Assembly: GCF_007995095.1 (NCBI RefSeq)
Contig: NZ_VOPY01000004.1
Location: forward strand, 94,167 to 158,166
From: Flavisphingopyxis soli
GTDB taxonomy: Bacteria > Pseudomonadota > Alphaproteobacteria > Sphingomonadales > Sphingomonadaceae
Reading direction: 5' to 3'
DNA: 64,000 nucleotides
The position numbers and the translations under genes are program-made. Under the pieces are notes generated by a model. It did not search any database, was not told the origin of the DNA, and was given only the letters and a program-made list of their open reading frames with translations. Positions 1-9,225 of the stretch are shown here, one piece after another (the first letter of the stretch is position 1; each line of letters opens with the position of its first letter).

Positions 1-1
1 C

Positions 2-820
2 GATTCGCCGGGCGGATCGGCGCTGGCGTCGGAGGAAATCCGCCAGGCGCTGATGTCGGCGCGGGCCAAGGGCCTGCCCGTCGTCGTATCGATGGCCAAC
101 GTCGCCGCATCGGGCGGTTTCTGGGTTTCGACCGCGAGCGACCGGATCTTCGCCGAGCCCGATACGATCACCGGATCGATCGGTGTGTTCGGGATCATCC
201 CGACCTTTTCCGGTTCGCTCGACAAGCTCGGCATCGGCGCCGACGGCGTTACCACCACGCCCTTGTCGGGCCAGCCCGATATCTTCGGCGGGACCAGCGA
301 ACAGTTTGATCGCGTCGTCCAGGCGAGCATCGAGAATATCTATGGCAAGTTCACCGGCATCGTTGCGGCCAACCGCAAGCTGCCGGTCGAGCGCGTCCGC
401 GAAATCGCCGAGGGGCGCGTCTGGTCGGGCGGCGCGGCACGCCAGCTTGGCCTGATCGACGCGTTCGGCGGACTCGACGAGGCGATGGCGGCGGCGGCCA
501 AGCTTGCCAAGCTCGATCCGGCCAAGGTCCATGCGACCTATTACGAACCGCAGCCCGATGCCTTTGCCGCGATGCTCGCCGATCTGTTCGCCAGCGACCA
601 GGACGACGAACCCGAGGCGCGCGGCATGCTCGCGGTGCTCGGCGCGCGCCACACGCTGCTTGCCGCGCGCGCGGTCAGCGACGTCGAACGGCTGGTTGCC
701 GAGGGCGGATCGGTCCAGGCCGATTGCTTCGAATGCCGCTCGCTGGTCGCGACCGCCGCACCCGATGCGACACGCCTGTCCGGCCTGTGGTCGCGGCTAT
801 GGCTGCTCGTCGCGCGCTAG
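2..820 (+). CDS. sppA: Signal peptide peptidase SppA, 67K type, C-terminal part (5' end outside window)
   Basis: Inner-membrane S49-family serine protease that degrades signal peptides after their release. The frame is open from base 2, so the N-terminal domain, which carries the general-base lysine in this family, lies outside the window; 272 residues remain. The fragment opens in a conserved DSPGG stretch and has the nucleophile Ser at about fragment residue 37 in AASGGFWVS, followed by the typical GSIGVFG strand. The 3' end overlaps the convergent TRIC-type gene by 24 bases. The family call is firm; full length and start cannot be judged here. Confidence 0.9.
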   Translation, partial: DSPGGSALASEEIRQALMSARAKGLPVVVSMANVAASGGFWVSTASDRIFAEPDTITGSIGVFGIIPTFSGSLDKLGIGADGVTTTPLSGQPDIFGGTSEQFDRVVQASIENIYGKFTGIVAANRKLPVERVREIAEGRVWSGGAARQLGLIDAFGGLDEAMAAAAKLAKLDPAKVHATYYEPQPDAFAAMLADLFASDQDDEPEARGMLAVLGARHTLLAARAVSDVERLVAEGGSVQADCFECRSLVATAAPDATRLSGLWSRLWLLVAR

Positions 821-1441
821 GCCGTAGCTCGGCAGGGCCAGCCCCTTCCAGATCGCCAGCGCGCGCAATCCGAAACCTGCAACGAAAGCAATGCTGGCGG
901 CGGCGACCAAGGGCATGCCCACCAATGTCAGCGCGATGAACAGCGACGATCCCAAGGCGGCGGCGGTGACGTAAAGCTCTGGCCGCATGATGATCGACGG
1001 TTCGCCCGCGATGACGTCGCGGATCACGCCGCCGACGCAGGCGGTAATGACGCCCATCATCGCGGCGGGCACCGGGTCGATGCCATAGCGCAGCGCCTTG
1101 GCCGCGCCGAACACGGCATAGGCGGCGATCCCGACCGCGTCGAACCAGTCGATCGCCGCGCGTTGCCACAGCGTACCGGGCGCCAGCCAGACGAGTATCG
1201 CGGCGACGAGGCAGGCGAGCGCGATCATGCTGTCGTGAACCCAGAAGACCGGCGCACCGATCAGGAGGTCGCGTACCGTGCCGCCGCCGACTCCGGTGAC
1301 CAGCGCGAAAAAAGCGAAGGTAACGAGCGTCTGTTGCTTGCGCGCGGCGAGCAATGCGCCCGAGATCGCGAACACCGCAATGCCGAGAAGGTCGAGCCAG
1401 ACCAGGGCAGTCTGGACAAGCGGCGGATCGGTCGGGCTCAT
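797..1441 (-). CDS. TRIC-type trimeric cation channel family protein (UPF0126)
   Basis: Integral membrane protein of 214 residues with about seven hydrophobic segments. It shows the internal duplication of the UPF0126/TRIC family: a glycine-rich GVGGGTVRDLL at residues 50-60 and a second copy, ACVGGVIRDVI, near residue 135. Family members form trimeric monovalent cation channels; the physiological role in bacteria is poorly defined. The start codon overlaps the stop of the upstream PepSY gene as ATGA, so the two are probably translationally coupled. The 3' end runs 24 bases into the convergent sppA. Confidence 0.85.
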   Translation of the reverse strand: MSPTDPPLVQTALVWLDLLGIAVFAISGALLAARKQQTLVTFAFFALVTGVGGGTVRDLLIGAPVFWVHDSMIALACLVAAILVWLAPGTLWQRAAIDWFDAVGIAAYAVFGAAKALRYGIDPVPAAMMGVITACVGGVIRDVIAGEPSIIMRPELYVTAAALGSSLFIALTLVGMPLVAAASIAFVAGFGLRALAIWKGLALPSYGLARDEQP

Positions 1442-2127
1442 CGCGGGCTTCGGTTACGCGATATCCGGAGCTGGCGGATGATCAGCATCGGGAAGGCGAG
1501 GAGCAGCGACAGCAAGGCGAGCGCGGCAAAGATCTTGAGCACGGGATTGTTGAAATCCTCGCGCGTGTCGAGATCCATGATGTGGATTCCCCACATGAAG
1601 TCATAGGCGCGCCAGAACGGCGTGCGCACCGCGAGCAGCTCTCCGCTATCGGCATCGACATAGGCGTGCGTGCCGTCGGACAGCCTGGCTTGCCAGGCAG
1701 GGCGGGGGCGGCGGAAGTCGCCCGGCGCATCGGCGGCGGCAAAACGTGTCATCGCGGTAATCGGTAGGTTGGCGACGATGGCCTTCGCGACGATCGCGCG
1801 CGCCTCGGCTTCATCGACAGCCGCGAGCTTCTTTCCGCTGCGCGAATCGAAGCGGGTCGTCGACTCGCCCTGTTCGACGATCCATTGGCCGCCTGAAGGA
1901 GATGGCGCGAGGCGCATCGATTTGAGCGGACCCAAGGCCGGGTCGATCATGGGCAGCGCCTCGGCCGCTACGAGGGCGGCGGGTTCCGCGCGCAGATTCT
2001 CGCCGCGGACCGCCTCGATCGGTTTCAGCACCATGAACAGCCCCGAGGCGGTCCACAGGATCAACGGCACGCCGATCAGCCAGCCGAGCCAGATGTGCCA
2101 GCGATGGAGTTGGCGATAGGTTTTCAT
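1438..2127 (-). CDS. PepSY domain membrane protein
   Basis: A 229-residue protein with an N-terminal transmembrane helix (WLGWLIGVPLILWTASGLFM, residues 14-33), a periplasmic PepSY-like part with the pattern DGTHAYVDADSGELLAVR, and a C-terminal helix near residues 205-220. This is the short form of the PepSY-associated TM family often found with iron-uptake or flavin-linked reductase systems; no such partner is present here. It precedes the TRIC gene with an ATGA overlap and starts 47 bases after the lpd stop, so it may be read through from the suc operon. Function unknown. Confidence 0.8.
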   Translation of the reverse strand: MKTYRQLHRWHIWLGWLIGVPLILWTASGLFMVLKPIEAVRGENLRAEPAALVAAEALPMIDPALGPLKSMRLAPSPSGGQWIVEQGESTTRFDSRSGKKLAAVDEAEARAIVAKAIVANLPITAMTRFAAADAPGDFRRPRPAWQARLSDGTHAYVDADSGELLAVRTPFWRAYDFMWGIHIMDLDTREDFNNPVLKIFAALALLSLLLAFPMLIIRQLRISRNRSPR

Positions 2128-2174
2128 GGCAGTGCCCCCTCCGGCCGTGATGCCATCGCACCCTCGCCGGTTGT

Positions 2175-3590
2175 TCAGATGTGGATCGGCTTGCCCTGGA
2201 CGCCCATCGCGGCTTCCTTCATCGCTTCGGCATGCGTCGGGTGGGCGTGGCAGGTGTAAGCGATGTCCTCGCTCGTCGCGCCGAATTCCATCGCCACTGC
2301 CGCCTCTGCGATCATCGTGCCGGCGACGCTGGCGATCGCCCAGACGCCGAGCACGCGGTCGCTGTCGGCCTCGGCGATGACCTTCACGAAGCCCTCGGGC
2401 TCATGGTTGGTCTTGGCGCGGCTGTTGGCCAGCATCGGGAACTTGCCGACCTTGATTCCGCCCTTGTCCTTCATCTTCTCGGCCGCGGCTTCCTCGGTCA
2501 GGCCGACGCCGGAAATCTCGGGCAGCGTGTAGACGACCAACGGGATGACGTCGTGATTGACGATGCCGGTCAGCCCGGCGATGTTTTCGGCAACCGCGAG
2601 GCCTTCGTCCTCGGCCTTGTGCGCGAGCATCGGGCCGGGAACCACGTCGCCGATCGCCCAGACGCCGTCGACCGCGGTGCGGAACTCGTGATCGATGTCG
2701 ATCTGCCCGCGTTCGTTGGTCTTCAGCCCCGCCTTGTCGAGCGCGAGGCCGGCGGTGTTGGGCCGGCGCCCGATCGATACGAGTACGCAGTCGGCGGCGA
2801 TCGTCTCGGCGGCACCGCCCTTGCCGGGTTCGACCGTCACGCTGGCCGAATTGCCCTTGACCGTGACCTTGGTAACCTTGGTGCCGAGCTTGAACTCGAT
2901 GCCCTGTTTCTTGAATATCTTGCGGGCTTCCTTGCGGACGTCACCGTCGAAACCGGGGAGGATCTCGTCGAGAAATTCGACGCAGGTCACTTTCGCGCCC
3001 AATCGCCGCCAGACGCTGCCGAGCTCGAGCCCGATGACGCCGCCGCCGATCACGACCATGTGCTCGGGAACGCTGGCGAGTTCGAGCGCGCCGGTCGAAT
3101 CGACGATGATCTGCTTGTCGTTGTCGACTTCGACGCCGGGCAGCGGGGTGACGCTTGATCCCGTCGCGACGACGATGTCCCTGGCGGTGACGGTCTTGCC
3201 CGCGATGTCGACGCTGTGCGCGCCGGTGAAGGTGGCGCGGCCCTTGAGCCAGTCGACCTTGTTCTTCTTGAACAGGAAGGCGATGCCGCTGGTCAGCTGC
3301 TTGACCGCGTCGAGCCGCTGCGCGTGCATCGTGTCGAGGTCGAGCTCGGGGGTCACCTTGACGCCCATCTTGGCCATCGTCCCGTTGGCTGCGGCGTCGA
3401 AATACTCGCTCGCGTGGAGCATCGCCTTCGACGGGATGCAGCCGACGTTGAGGCACGTCCCGCCCAGCGTCTCGCGGCTCTCGACGCAGGCGGTCTTGAG
3501 GCCGAGCTGCCCGGCGCGGATCGCCGCGACATAGCCGCCGGGCCCGCTGCCGATCACGAGAACATCATAGTCGTAAGTCTGGTCGGTCAT
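2175..3590 (-). CDS. lpd: Dihydrolipoyl dehydrogenase (E3)
   Basis: FAD disulfide oxidoreductase (471 residues) that reoxidises dihydrolipoamide with NAD+ for the 2-oxoglutarate dehydrogenase complex. Visible motifs: FAD-binding GSGPGG (residues 14-19), redox-active disulfide GTCLNVGCIPSKA (Cys46 and Cys51), an NAD-binding GGGVIGLELGS, the second FAD motif ending AIGDV, and the interface catalytic HAHPTHAE near the C terminus. Last enzyme gene of the suc block; 112 bases separate it from sucB and hold one half-copy of an intergenic repeat. Confidence 0.97.
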   Translation of the reverse strand: MTDQTYDYDVLVIGSGPGGYVAAIRAGQLGLKTACVESRETLGGTCLNVGCIPSKAMLHASEYFDAAANGTMAKMGVKVTPELDLDTMHAQRLDAVKQLTSGIAFLFKKNKVDWLKGRATFTGAHSVDIAGKTVTARDIVVATGSSVTPLPGVEVDNDKQIIVDSTGALELASVPEHMVVIGGGVIGLELGSVWRRLGAKVTCVEFLDEILPGFDGDVRKEARKIFKKQGIEFKLGTKVTKVTVKGNSASVTVEPGKGGAAETIAADCVLVSIGRRPNTAGLALDKAGLKTNERGQIDIDHEFRTAVDGVWAIGDVVPGPMLAHKAEDEGLAVAENIAGLTGIVNHDVIPLVVYTLPEISGVGLTEEAAAEKMKDKGGIKVGKFPMLANSRAKTNHEPEGFVKVIAEADSDRVLGVWAIASVAGTMIAEAAVAMEFGATSEDIAYTCHAHPTHAEAMKEAAMGVQGKPIHI

Positions 3591-3670
3591 GTCTTGCTCC
3601 GTTTGCCCCGTTTACGCCGAAGGCTGTCCTTGTCGTATACGTGAGTCCCGCATCTAGAAACAGGACAGGT

Positions 3671-3694
3671 CTTCGACAAGCTCGGCCCGAACGG
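3671..3694. repeat. Half-copy of a CTTCGACA-type intergenic repeat
   Basis: A 24-base sequence starting CTTCGACAAGCTCGG between sucB and lpd. It matches the reverse complement of 54991-55014 at 20 of 24 positions, and a degenerate version (TTCGATAGGCTCA) occurs near 47144. I recognise this as a dispersed intergenic repeat of the kind seen in sphingomonad genomes; family naming is from memory. Confidence 0.55.
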
Positions 3695-3702
3695 GGCTGG
3701 GG

Positions 3703-5028
3703 TTAAAGGTCGATCAGCAGGCGCGTCGGATCCTCGATCGCGTCCTTGATGATCTTGAGGAATGTCACCGCTTCGCGGCCGTCGATCAGGCGGTGGTCGT
3801 AGCTGAGCGCGAGATACATCATCGGGCGGATTTCGACCTTGCCGTCGATCGCGACGGGGCGGTCCTCGATCCGGTGCAGGCCGAGCACGGCCGATTGCGG
3901 GGGATTGATGATCGGGGTCGACATCAGCGAGCCGAACACGCCGCCATTCGAGATGGTGAAGGTGCCGCCGGTCATGTCTTCCATTGTCAGCTTGCCCGCC
4001 TTGGCGCGCGCGCCGAAGTCGCCGATCGTCTTTTCGATGTCGGCGAAGCTCAGTGCCTCGGCATTGCGGATGACGGGAACGACGAGACCGCCAGGCGCCG
4101 ACACCGCGACCGAGACGTCGACATAATCGTGATAGACGATCTCTTCACCGTCGATCTGCGCATTGACGTTGGGAATGTCCTTGAGCGCGAGGCACGCGGC
4201 CTTGGTGAAGAAGCCCATGAAGCCGAGGCGGACGCCGTGCTTTTTCTCGAACAGGTCCTTGTAGCGCGTGCGTGCCGCGATCACCGCGGTCATGTCGACA
4301 TCGTTGAAGGTGGTCAGCAGCGCGGCAGTGTCCTGCGCCGATTTGAGCCGCTTGGCGATCGTCTGGCGCATCCGCGTCATCTTGACGCGCTCTTCGGCGC
4401 GCTCGCCGCCTGCCGACTTGGCTGCAGCAGGCGCAGGCGATGCGGCGGCGGGAGCAGGAGCGGGGGCCTCGCCCTGCTTCTTCGCTGCAGCGAGGACATC
4501 TTCCTTGGTCAGGCGACCGTCCTTGCCGGTGCCCTGGACGCGGCTCGGGTCGATCCCGTGTTCAAGGACGAGGCGGCGCACCGCGGGCGACAGCGTCGGC
4601 ATCTCGCGGTCGGCAGGTCCGTCCTTGCCGCTGCTGCCGTCGATCGCGCGGCGCTGGTCGTCGGGCGCTTCGGGAGCATCGTCGGGATCGCCGTCGCCGG
4701 CGGGTTCGGCAATCTTGGTGGGCGCGTCGGCCTTGCTTGCGGCAGGGGCGGGGCTGGCTGCGCTCGATGCCGCAGAGCTAGCCGCGGCGCCGCCTTCTTC
4801 GACCACCGCGATGACGGTGCCGACTTCGACGGTCGCGCCTTCGGCGACCTTGTGTTCGCCCATCACGCCGGCAATCGGGCTCGGCACCTCGACCGCGACC
4901 TTGTCGGTTTCGAGGCTGGCGATCGGTTCATCGACCGCAACTGCGTCGCCCGGCTGTTTGAGCCATTCGCCGAGCGTCGCTTCGCTGACGCTTTCGCCGA
5001 GGGTGGGGACTTTGACTTCGCTTGCCAT
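3703..5028 (-). CDS. sucB: Dihydrolipoyllysine-residue succinyltransferase (2-oxoglutarate dehydrogenase E2)
   Basis: E2 core of the 2-oxoglutarate dehydrogenase complex (441 residues), transferring succinyl from lipoyl to CoA. It has one lipoyl domain (residues 1-80) with the lipoylated Lys43 in ETDKVAVEV, an Ala/Pro-rich linker, a peripheral-subunit-binding domain ([19 protein letters not shown], about 145-165), a second Ala/Pro linker, and the catalytic domain with His412 in SYDHRLIDG. Starts 18 bases after sucA, so clearly co-transcribed. Confidence 0.97.
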   Translation of the reverse strand: MASEVKVPTLGESVSEATLGEWLKQPGDAVAVDEPIASLETDKVAVEVPSPIAGVMGEHKVAEGATVEVGTVIAVVEEGGAAASSAASSAASPAPAASKADAPTKIAEPAGDGDPDDAPEAPDDQRRAIDGSSGKDGPADREMPTLSPAVRRLVLEHGIDPSRVQGTGKDGRLTKEDVLAAAKKQGEAPAPAPAAASPAPAAAKSAGGERAEERVKMTRMRQTIAKRLKSAQDTAALLTTFNDVDMTAVIAARTRYKDLFEKKHGVRLGFMGFFTKAACLALKDIPNVNAQIDGEEIVYHDYVDVSVAVSAPGGLVVPVIRNAEALSFADIEKTIGDFGARAKAGKLTMEDMTGGTFTISNGGVFGSLMSTPIINPPQSAVLGLHRIEDRPVAIDGKVEIRPMMYLALSYDHRLIDGREAVTFLKIIKDAIEDPTRLLIDL

Positions 5029-5046
5029 GATTCTCGTTCCTTGAGG

Positions 5047-7899
5047 TCAGTCGGTCGCCGGAGCGGACTTGGCCCCGGCTTTCTTGCGCGTGCGGCGGAT
5101 TTCCTTGCGGACATTGTGGCCGAGCGCGTCGGCGACGAGCGCCGCCTGTTCGGCCTGATGGCGGCTCATCAGCCCGGTCGCGGGCGATGCAGCGGCGGCG
5201 CGGCCGGCATAGCGCGGACGCTTGGGCGTCAGCTTGAGCGTCGCAAGGCACTCCTCGATATACGGTTCGACAAAGTTCCACGCGCCCTGGTTCTTGGGCT
5301 CTTCCTGGCACCAGACGACGTCTTCGACATTCGTCATTTTCGCGAGCCGCACGGCGAGCGGTTCGCCGGGGAAGGGGTAGAGCTGTTCGAGCCGGACGAT
5401 CTCGACATCGCTGTCGCCCGCGGCGTCGCGTGCCTCGATCAGGTCATAGGCGACCTTGCCCGAACACAATACGAGGCGCTTGACCGCCTTGTCAGCGGGT
5501 TTCGACGGATCGGACTTGATCCGCATGAAATGCTGGTCGTCGAGGAAGTCGGCGCGATCGGACACCGCCATCTTGTGCCGCAGCAGCGACTTGGGCGTCA
5601 TGATGATCAGCGGTTTGCGGAAATTGCGCATCATCTGGCGCCGCATGACGTGGAAATAGTTCGCCGGGGTCGTGATGTTGCAGACCTGCAGGTTGTCGCC
5701 CGCGCACAGCTGGAGGAAGCGTTCGAGCCGCGCCGAGCTGTGCTCTGGCCCCTGGCCTTCGTAGCCGTGCGGCAGGAGCATGACGAGGCCGTTGGCGCGG
5801 AGCCATTTGGCTTCGCCCGAGGCGATGAACTGGTCGATCATGATCTGCGCGCCGTTGGCGAAATCGCCGAACTGCGCTTCCCACATGACGAGCGCCTTGG
5901 GATCGGCCATCGCATAGCCGTATTCGAAGCCGAGCACGCCGTATTCGGAAAGCGGGCTGTCATAGACCTCGAAGCGGCCATGCGGGACGGTCGCGAGCGG
6001 GATGTACTTGGTCTCTTCTTTCTGGTCGAGCCAGACCGCGTGGCGCTGCGAAAACGTGCCGCGGCCCGAATCCTGCCCCGACAGGCGCACCGCATAGCCT
6101 TCGGACAATAGCGTGCCCCAGGCGAGCGCTTCGCCGGTTGCCCAATCGAACTTCTCGCCGGTCTTGAACATCTCGCGCTTGGCATCGAGGATGCGGCCGA
6201 GCGTCTTGTGGATCGTCAGGTCGTCGGGAACGGTGGTCAGCGTCCGCCCGATCGCGTCGAACAGTTTCTTGCTGACGCCGGTCTCGACATTGCGGCGTGC
6301 GGTTTCGGGATCGGCGGGGGTGTGCAGGCCGGTCCAGCGGCCCGAGAACCAGTCGGCCTTGTCGGGCGTATAGTCCTTGCCAGCGGCGAATTCGCCGTCG
6401 AGATGGGCGACGAAATCGGCGGTCGTCTGTGCCACCCAGGCATCATCAATGACGCCTTCGTCGACCAGCCGCTGGCCATAGATCGCGCTGACCTTGGGGT
6501 GCTTGCGGATCGCGTCGTACATCAACGGCTGGGTGAAGCTGGGTTCGTCGCCTTCGTTGTGGCCGAAGCGGCGATAGCACCACATGTCGATGACGACGTC
6601 GCGCTTGAACTGCTGGCGAAAATCGATCGCCAGCTTGCAGGCGAAGGTGACCGCCTCGGGATCGTCGCCGTTGACGTGCAGGATCGGGGCCTGGACACCC
6701 TTGGCGACGTCGCTCGGATAGGGCGACGAGCGCGCGAACTGCGGGCTGGTCGTGAAGCCGATCTGGTTGTTGACGATGAAATGGATGCAGCCGCCGGTGT
6801 TATAGCCGCGGATGCCCGAGAAGCTGAGGCACTCCCAGACAATTCCCTGGCCGGCATTGGCAGCATCGCCGTGGATCAGCACGGGAAGCGATTTTTCGTG
6901 CGTGCCGATATCGCCGGCGAGCACCTGTTGCGCGCGCACCTTGCCGAGCACGACGGGGTCGACCGCCTCGAGATGCGACGGGTTGGGGACCAGCGACATG
7001 TGCACCTTGATGCCGTCGAACTCGCGGTCGGTGCTGGTGCCGAGATGGTATTTGACGTCGCCCGAACCGCCGACGTCGTCGGGGTTGGCGCTGCCGCCCT
7101 GGAATTCGTGGAAGATCGCGCGATACGGCTTGGCAAGGACGTTGGCGAGGACGTTCAGACGCCCGCGATGCGCCATGCCGTAAACGATGTCCTGGACGCC
7201 GTACTGGCCGCCATATTTGATGATCGCCTCGAGCGCAGGGATCATCGCTTCGCCGCCGTCGAGACCGAAGCGCTTGGTGCCGACATATTTCTTGGCGAGA
7301 AAGCCTTCCCACTGTTCGCCCTGGATCACCTTGTTGAGGATCGCGCGCTTGCCCTCGGGGGTGAACTCGATGCCCTTTTCGGCGCCTTCCATGCGGTCCT
7401 GGAGGAAGCGGCGTTCCTCGACATCGGCGATGTGCATGTATTCGAGGCCGACATTGCCGCAGTAGTTGGCACGCAGGATCGCGACGATGTCCTTGATCGT
7501 CGCGCGCTCGCGCCCAAGCACGCCTCCCAAATAGATCGGCCGGTCGAGGTCGGGACCGGTGAAGCCATGATATTCGGGCGTCAGGTCGGCGGGTACATCG
7601 CGGTGCGACAGGCCGAGCGGATCGAGATTGGCGGCGAGGTGGCCGCGCACGCGATAGGTCCGGATCAGCAGCATCGCGCGGATCGAATCGTTTGCCGCGC
7701 GCTCGACCGCGGCATCGTCGAGCGGCGCGCCGCTCTTGGCCGCGTCGGCGCGAACCGCATCGCGCGCGGCAACCGCCATCTGCGTCGGGTCCATCGCCGC
7801 ATTGACCGCATCGAGATCCTCGAGCGGCCAGTTCGGGCGCGCCCAGCTCGGTCCGGCCTGCGGTTCGTCAGTTGCGAAGGTCTGCGGTTCGGCGTTCAT
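5047..7899 (-). CDS. sucA: 2-oxoglutarate dehydrogenase E1
   Basis: Thiamine diphosphate-dependent decarboxylase (950 residues) of the TCA cycle. Visible motifs: GMAHRGRLNV (241-250), HGDAANAGQG (343-352), the ThDP/Mg segment VNNQIGFTT (near 376-384), and the C-terminal EEPKNQGAWNF. Length is normal for the family. The start has a good ribosome-binding sequence, AGGTAGGA, directly upstream. That sequence lies between the ATG and the outer end of the GIY-YIG cassette, so the native sucD-sucA spacer has been widened by the insertion. Confidence 0.97.
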   Translation of the reverse strand: MNAEPQTFATDEPQAGPSWARPNWPLEDLDAVNAAMDPTQMAVAARDAVRADAAKSGAPLDDAAVERAANDSIRAMLLIRTYRVRGHLAANLDPLGLSHRDVPADLTPEYHGFTGPDLDRPIYLGGVLGRERATIKDIVAILRANYCGNVGLEYMHIADVEERRFLQDRMEGAEKGIEFTPEGKRAILNKVIQGEQWEGFLAKKYVGTKRFGLDGGEAMIPALEAIIKYGGQYGVQDIVYGMAHRGRLNVLANVLAKPYRAIFHEFQGGSANPDDVGGSGDVKYHLGTSTDREFDGIKVHMSLVPNPSHLEAVDPVVLGKVRAQQVLAGDIGTHEKSLPVLIHGDAANAGQGIVWECLSFSGIRGYNTGGCIHFIVNNQIGFTTSPQFARSSPYPSDVAKGVQAPILHVNGDDPEAVTFACKLAIDFRQQFKRDVVIDMWCYRRFGHNEGDEPSFTQPLMYDAIRKHPKVSAIYGQRLVDEGVIDDAWVAQTTADFVAHLDGEFAAGKDYTPDKADWFSGRWTGLHTPADPETARRNVETGVSKKLFDAIGRTLTTVPDDLTIHKTLGRILDAKREMFKTGEKFDWATGEALAWGTLLSEGYAVRLSGQDSGRGTFSQRHAVWLDQKEETKYIPLATVPHGRFEVYDSPLSEYGVLGFEYGYAMADPKALVMWEAQFGDFANGAQIMIDQFIASGEAKWLRANGLVMLLPHGYEGQGPEHSSARLERFLQLCAGDNLQVCNITTPANYFHVMRRQMMRNFRKPLIIMTPKSLLRHKMAVSDRADFLDDQHFMRIKSDPSKPADKAVKRLVLCSGKVAYDLIEARDAAGDSDVEIVRLEQLYPFPGEPLAVRLAKMTNVEDVVWCQEEPKNQGAWNFVEPYIEECLATLKLTPKRPRYAGRAAAASPATGLMSRHQAEQAALVADALGHNVRKEIRRTRKKAGAKSAPATD

Positions 7900-7910
7900 G
7901 TCCTACCTCT

Positions 7911-7941
7911 CGTGCCCCTGCGAAGGCAGGGGCCCATCACC
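7911..7941 (+). repeat. Left palindromic end of the GIY-YIG cassette
   Basis: Perfect 8-bp stem with GAAG loop, then the CCATCACC tail pointing inward. Its outer edge is 11 bases from the sucA ATG and abuts the sucA ribosome-binding site, so in the suc mRNA this hairpin lies immediately upstream of the sucA initiation region. Confidence 0.85.
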
Positions 7942-7963
7942 GGAACGATCGGCCGGGTATCTG

Positions 7964-8254
7964 CTATGCGCGAATATCGAACCATAAATCCTTCCAATCC
8001 GGATTTCCGCTTTCGATCAATCTGATCTTCCAGCTTCGTTTCCATTTCTTGATCTGCAGCTCGCGGTGACGGGCGTTTTGCAGATCGTCGTGTATTTCAA
8101 ACCAGACCAAGCGTGTGCAGCCGTAAGTCTTACTATGGCCTTCAACCAACCTCTCGCGATGCTGGAATATCCGTGCCAGCAAATTTGACGTCGATCCCGT
8201 GTAGATGGCGCCCTGTTTGCGATTGGCCATCATGTAAACCGCGCCGCCCGCCAT
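7964..8254 (-). CDS. GIY-YIG nuclease family protein (single-domain, COG2827-like)
   Basis: A 96-residue protein that is essentially one GIY-YIG nuclease domain. The two signature tyrosines are Tyr7 (GGAVY) and Tyr18 (IYTG); the catalytic Arg28 (LLARIFQH), Glu65 (HRELQIKKW) and an Asn near 84 (ESGNPDW) are all present, so it is probably active. It lies in the sense direction of the suc operon. Upstream of its ATG is a small hairpin, CATCAC-N5-GTGATG, at 8259-8275. Related stand-alone proteins have no settled function; position inside inverted palindromic repeats suggests a role in spreading or maintaining that unit (inference). Confidence 0.85.
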   Translation of the reverse strand: MAGGAVYMMANRKQGAIYTGSTSNLLARIFQHRERLVEGHSKTYGCTRLVWFEIHDDLQNARHRELQIKKWKRSWKIRLIESGNPDWKDLWFDIRA

Positions 8255-8268
8255 CGATCATCACTTTG

Positions 8269-8299
8269 GGTGATGGGCCCCTGCCTGCGCAGGGGCACG
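8269..8299 (-). repeat. Right palindromic end of the GIY-YIG cassette
   Basis: Same 8-bp stem as the left end with a CTGC loop and inward GGTGATGG tail, in inverted orientation. It ends 29 bases from the sucD stop codon. Confidence 0.85.
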
Positions 8300-8328
8300 A
8301 TGATGGAACGGTGCAATCAAGTTTCTGT

Positions 8329-9213
8329 TCAACCCTTGAGCAGGTCGACGAGCGTCGTGCCGAGTTCGCTGGGGCTCTGCGACACGCGGATGCCGGCGGA
8401 TTCCATGGCCGCGATCTTGTCGTCGGCGCCGCCCTTGCCGCCCGAGACGATCGCCCCGGCATGGCCCATGCGGCGGCCCGGCGGCGCGGTACGGCCGGCG
8501 ATGAAGCCGACGGTCGGCTTCGATCGGCCCTTCTTGGCCTCGTCCTTCAAAAACTGCGCGGCCTCTTCTTCGGCGCTGCCGCCGATTTCGCCGATCATGA
8601 TGATGCTCGTCGTTTCGTCGTCGGCGAGGAACAGTTCGAGCACGTCGATGAAGTTGGTGCCGTTGACCGGATCGCCGCCGATGCCGACCGCGGTCGTCTG
8701 ACCCAGGCCAGCGGCGGTCGTCTGGAACACGGCTTCATAGGTCAGCGTGCCCGAACGCGAGACGACGCCGACCGAGCCCTTCTTGAAGATGCTGCCGGGC
8801 ATGATGCCGATCTTGCATTCATTGGGGGTCAGCACGCCGGGGCAGTTGGGCCCGATCAGGCGCGACTTCGATCCTTCGAGGCGGCCCTTGACGGTGACCA
8901 TGTCAAGCACGGGGATGCCCTCGGTGATCGCGACGATCAGCGGGATCTCGGCATCGATCGCCTCGATGATCGAGGCGGCGGCGAACTTGGGCGGGACGTA
9001 GATGACGGAAGCGTCGGCGCCGGTGGCGTCGCGCGCCTCGGCAACGGTGTCATAAACGGGCAGGCCGATATGCGTCGTGCCGCCTTTGCCCGGGGTGACG
9101 CCGGCGACCATCTTGGTCCCGTAGGCGATCGCCTGCTCGGTATGAAAGGTGCCGGTCGCGCCGGTCATCCCCTGGGTGATGACCTTGGTATTTTTGTCTA
9201 CGAGAATGCTCAT
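8329..9213 (-). CDS. sucD: Succinyl-CoA synthetase alpha subunit
   Basis: Alpha subunit (294 residues) that carries the phosphohistidine intermediate in succinyl-CoA to succinate conversion with nucleotide phosphorylation. Visible features: CoA-binding Rossmann start [23 protein letters not shown] near 121, and the active-site His251 in [14 protein letters not shown]. The beta-subunit gene sucC, normally directly upstream, is absent; the preceding gene is a small ABM-like protein 12 bases away. The beta subunit must be encoded elsewhere. Confidence 0.97.
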   Translation of the reverse strand: MSILVDKNTKVITQGMTGATGTFHTEQAIAYGTKMVAGVTPGKGGTTHIGLPVYDTVAEARDATGADASVIYVPPKFAAASIIEAIDAEIPLIVAITEGIPVLDMVTVKGRLEGSKSRLIGPNCPGVLTPNECKIGIMPGSIFKKGSVGVVSRSGTLTYEAVFQTTAAGLGQTTAVGIGGDPVNGTNFIDVLELFLADDETTSIIMIGEIGGSAEEEAAQFLKDEAKKGRSKPTVGFIAGRTAPPGRRMGHAGAIVSGGKGGADDKIAAMESAGIRVSQSPSELGTTLVDLLKG

Positions 9214-9225
9214 AAATGCTGGTCC

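Larger units (their letters stand above)
7911..8299. mobile_element. GIY-YIG nuclease cassette bounded by 31-bp inverted palindromic repeats
   Basis: A 389-bp unit in the sucD-sucA spacer. Left end 7911-7941 and right end 8269-8299 are inverted copies matching at 30 of 31 positions. Each end is itself a hairpin, GCCCCTGC-N4-GCAGGGGC, followed on the inner side by CCATCACC; the only mismatch lies in the loop. The sole gene inside is the GIY-YIG nuclease. No target duplication is evident outside the ends. The layout recalls a REP/RAYT unit with a different nuclease. That it is mobile is inferred; only the structure is seen. Confidence 0.7.

Noticed and set aside
3793..6111. Plus-strand open frame of about 770 codons opposite sucB and sucA
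   Set aside because: Antisense to two unmistakable TCA genes; no recognisable motif.
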